Below, piece by piece: positions 61,998-64,000 of a stretch of 64,000 nt of DNA. This DNA comes from Pseudorhizobium pelagicum. Lineage in GTDB: Bacteria; Pseudomonadota; Alphaproteobacteria; Rhizobiales; Rhizobiaceae. Location: NCBI GenBank assembly GCA_000722615.1, contig JOKI01000024.1, positions 1-64,000 on the forward strand, in the 5' to 3' direction. The position numbers and the translations under genes are program-made. Every line of letters starts with the position of its first letter. Within the stretch, counting starts at the first letter, position 1. The notes beneath the pieces are model-generated. The model did not search any database, was not told the DNA's origin, and saw only the letters and a list, made by a program, of their open reading frames with translations.

Positions 61998-62249
61998 ATG
62001 AAGATCTTGACCTGCCCGGTGAACGGGCCTCGCAACATCACCGAATTCCAGTATCTGGGTCCTTTTCGCGCCGCCGATCCCGAAAATCCCGATCAGCTGA
62101 TCGAGTCGCTTTTCTATGCGGAAAACCCACTCGGTGTTCTCAAGGAATGGTGGCGGCACACGCCGTCCAACACGATCCTGATCGCAGAACGCCACACGGT
62201 AACCGACCAGATCATCGCCACCTATCTTCCCAATCGAAAGCCTGCCTGA
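61998..62249 (+). CDS. soxD: Sarcosine oxidase delta subunit (short, altered zinc motif)
   Basis: An 83-residue protein placed between soxB and soxA, as expected for SoxD. The N-terminus reads MKILTCPVNGPRNITEFQYL; classical SoxD proteins have CPxC at this point to bind zinc, and here the second Cys is Asn. The central EWWRHTPSN and the tail are recognisable. It starts ten bases after the soxB stop. It is a small structural subunit, so loss of the zinc site may be tolerated in this branch. Confidence 0.82.
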   Translation: MKILTCPVNGPRNITEFQYLGPFRAADPENPDQLIESLFYAENPLGVLKEWWRHTPSNTILIAERHTVTDQIIATYLPNRKPA

Positions 62250-62250
62250 C

Positions 62251-64000
62251 ATGACCGAACGGCTTCCATCTCCCTGGGGTTCGCGCATCGATCGCACCCG
62301 CAAGATCAGTTTCAGTTTCGATGGCCGCACCGTCGAGGGATATTCCGGCGACAGCATTGCATCCGCCATGGCGGGCGCCGACCGCTGGATCCTCTCGCGC
62401 TCGTTCAAATATCACCGCCCGCGCGGCGTGCTGACCATGGCCGGTCAGGATGCCAATACGCTGGTTCAGCTGCCGGACGAGCCGAATGTACGCGCCGACC
62501 TGCGGATGATCGCGGACAATCTGGCCGTGACGGCGCAGAATGTCAGCGGCACCGCCGAAAACGACCGTAACGCCATTCTCGACAAATTCGGCCGCTTTAT
62601 GCCGGTTGGCTTTTATTACCGCACGTTTTTCGGTCCCGGCCAGAACAGCTGGCTGAAATTCTGGGAGCCGATCATCCGCAAGTCCGCGGGTCTCGGCAAG
62701 GTCGATATCGAGGCTGAACACGGCCATTACATCCGCGAAAACCTGCATGTCGACGTGCTGGTGGTCGGAGCGGGGCCTGCGGGCCTGTCGGCTGCCATCA
62801 AGGCGGCAGAAGTCGGTGCCGGCGTGCTGGTCGTCGATCTCAACCCGGAGACGGGTGGCGCACTCACCTATGCCCGTTTCGGCGTCGAGACGAGCGAGGC
62901 CGAAACGGCCCTCCAGTCGCTTCGCAGCCGGGCGGCTGGCCTGGCGAACATCCAGATCATGACCGGCGCCACCTGCAATGGCTGGTTTGCCGACAATTTT
63001 ATCCCTGTCCTGCAGGGAAACCGGCTTTACCGCGTCCGCGCCAAGCAGGTCGTCGTGGCTTCCGGTTCGCACGAGCAGCCGCTGGTTTTCCGCAACAACG
63101 ATCTGCCGGGCATCATGCTGTCATCGGCGTCGCAGCGCCTGCTGCGCCATTACGCCGTGCGTCCGGGCAAACAGGCCGTGGTGTTCGCCGGCAATCGCGA
63201 CGGTTTCCTGGCCGCGCTTGATCTGGTCGAGGCCGGCGTCAAGGTTGCAGCCGTGCTGACGCCGACCGGCGGTGCAGCCTGCGAGGACCTCGTTCAATTG
63301 CTCGCGCAAAAGGGCGTTTCGGTCGTCCGGAACGCGACCGTACTGACGGCTCTCGGCACGAGCGGCAATCGCCGCATTCGCGCCGTCACCTACAGCACGC
63401 CGCAGCATGGCGAAAAGACGATTGATTGCGATCACATGGTGATGGCGACGGGATATACGCCGGGTTACCAACTGCCGCTCAATGCCGGTGCAAGGCTCGG
63501 TTACGATGATGCGAGCCGCCAGTTCACGCTCAGTAATCTGCGTGAGGATTTCCATCTTGCGGGTTCCGTCGCCGGTGTCTTCTCGCTGAACGCTGTCCTG
63601 CGCAGCGGCGAAATGGCCGGTGCGGCAGCCGCCAGGGCTCTCGGCCATGCGGTAGTTGTTCCCGATGCGGTCGAAGATGCCGAAGCCGCCGAAATGAACT
63701 ATGCGCAGGATCTGTCCGCGCATCCGAAGGGCCGGGATTTCATCGACTTCGATGAAGACCTTCAGGTCAAGGATATCAAGAACGCGGTTGCCGATGGCTA
63801 CAGTGAGCTTGAACTGGTCAAACGTTATTCGACGGTTGGCATGGGCCCGTCGCAGGGACGGCATTCGGCGCTGGCAACGGCCCGTATCGTGGCCGGTTCT
63901 ACGGCCCGAAGCGTCGCGCAGGTCGGCATTACCACCTCGCGCCCGCCCTTCGGCCCGGAAAAGCTCGGCCTGCTTGCCGGCCCCAACCATGTTCTCTACC
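62251..64000 (+). CDS. soxA: Sarcosine oxidase alpha subunit (partial, runs off the right edge)
   Basis: From ATG 62251, one base after the soxD stop, 583 codons stay open to the window end. The N-terminal 2Fe-2S-type domain shows ISFSFDGRTVEGYSGDSIAS and ILSRSFKYHRPRGV. The central dinucleotide-binding domain shows VDVLVVGAGPAGLSAAIKAA, VVASGSHEQPLVF and MATGYTPGYQLPL. The C-terminal folate-binding (aminomethyltransferase-like) part would lie beyond the edge, since SoxA is usually 950-1000 residues. soxG would be expected next. Confidence 0.9.
   Translation, partial: MTERLPSPWGSRIDRTRKISFSFDGRTVEGYSGDSIASAMAGADRWILSRSFKYHRPRGVLTMAGQDANTLVQLPDEPNVRADLRMIADNLAVTAQNVSGTAENDRNAILDKFGRFMPVGFYYRTFFGPGQNSWLKFWEPIIRKSAGLGKVDIEAEHGHYIRENLHVDVLVVGAGPAGLSAAIKAAEVGAGVLVVDLNPETGGALTYARFGVETSEAETALQSLRSRAAGLANIQIMTGATCNGWFADNFIPVLQGNRLYRVRAKQVVVASGSHEQPLVFRNNDLPGIMLSSASQRLLRHYAVRPGKQAVVFAGNRDGFLAALDLVEAGVKVAAVLTPTGGAACEDLVQLLAQKGVSVVRNATVLTALGTSGNRRIRAVTYSTPQHGEKTIDCDHMVMATGYTPGYQLPLNAGARLGYDDASRQFTLSNLREDFHLAGSVAGVFSLNAVLRSGEMAGAAAARALGHAVVVPDAVEDAEAAEMNYAQDLSAHPKGRDFIDFDEDLQVKDIKNAVADGYSELELVKRYSTVGMGPSQGRHSALATARIVAGSTARSVAQVGITTSRPPFGPEKLGLLAGPNHVLY

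Noticed and set aside
1-64000. CRISPR array, rRNA operon, integrase or plasmid replication genes
   Set aside because: No regularly spaced direct repeats, rRNA-like stretches, tyrosine or serine recombinase, or repABC-like genes were seen on either strand.

Overview
The window looks like accessory DNA (chromid, megaplasmid or genomic island) of an alphaproteobacterium of the Rhizobiales (Rhizobium, Agrobacterium or Ochrobactrum/Brucella type). The basis is G+C-rich codon use, many ABC and tripartite tricarboxylate (TTT) importers each paired with its own GntR, LysR, IclR or GlxA regulator, and transposase remnants of rhizobial type. I found no rRNA gene, no intact tRNA gene, no CRISPR array and no ribosomal or other core genes.

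Layout. (1) 1-8.8 kb: the edge of a 2H-phosphoesterase gene, then a seven-gene plus-strand operon for a five-part peptide-type ABC importer, a CocE/S15-like hydrolase and a GntR regulator, with a large palindrome upstream. (2) 8.9-19 kb: a defence-like island. It holds the 5' part of an ISKra4 transposon that truncates a sacsin/Hsp90-like ATPase gene; a DUF4357 gene; a large three-domain nuclease-exonuclease-helicase with a divergent WYL regulator; a cassette of a repeat peptide, a TIR protein and an HNH-like zinc protein; and a PD-(D/E)XK-type protein facing an unrecognised gene. (3) 19.3-25.9 kb: a minus-strand operon of lower G+C (isocitrate-lyase/PEP-mutase-like enzyme, solute-binding protein, fused permease, ATPase, SDR) with a divergent LysR. 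(4) 26.4-35.5 kb: an IclR and an FMN 2-hydroxyacid dehydrogenase, divergent from an operon of TTT transporter, FAH-like, NTF2-like, ketopantoate-reductase-like and FAD D-2-hydroxyacid dehydrogenase genes. (5) 35.5-36.8 kb: remnants of ISKra4, ISL3 and IS5 elements. (6) 36.9-50.5 kb: a G+C-rich catabolic locus with an unusual LysR carrying two helix-turn-helix domains, MmgE/PrpD, a TTT transporter with fused TctA-TctB, and an operon with an amidohydrolase, a LigJ-type 4-oxalomesaconate hydratase, an HpcH/HpaI aldolase, an MFS transporter and three 4,5-dihydroxyphthalate-decarboxylase-like paralogues. (7) 51.5-57 kb: a truncated LysR, an aspartase-family gene and a polar amino-acid ABC importer. 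(8) 57-64 kb: GlxA-type regulator, SDR, GntR and LysR, then soxB-soxD-soxA of heterotetrameric sarcosine oxidase, with soxA running off the end.

Most gene sets join an importer, a few enzymes and one regulator, as expected for small-molecule scavenging. Best leads: the nuclease-helicase/WYL/DUF4357/sacsin-like module, the TIR cassette, the lower-pathway-only tricarboxylate locus, a 21-base element shared by its two promoter regions, and two opposite-strand halves of one type of ISKra4 transposon, at 9 and 36 kb, which suggest an inversion.
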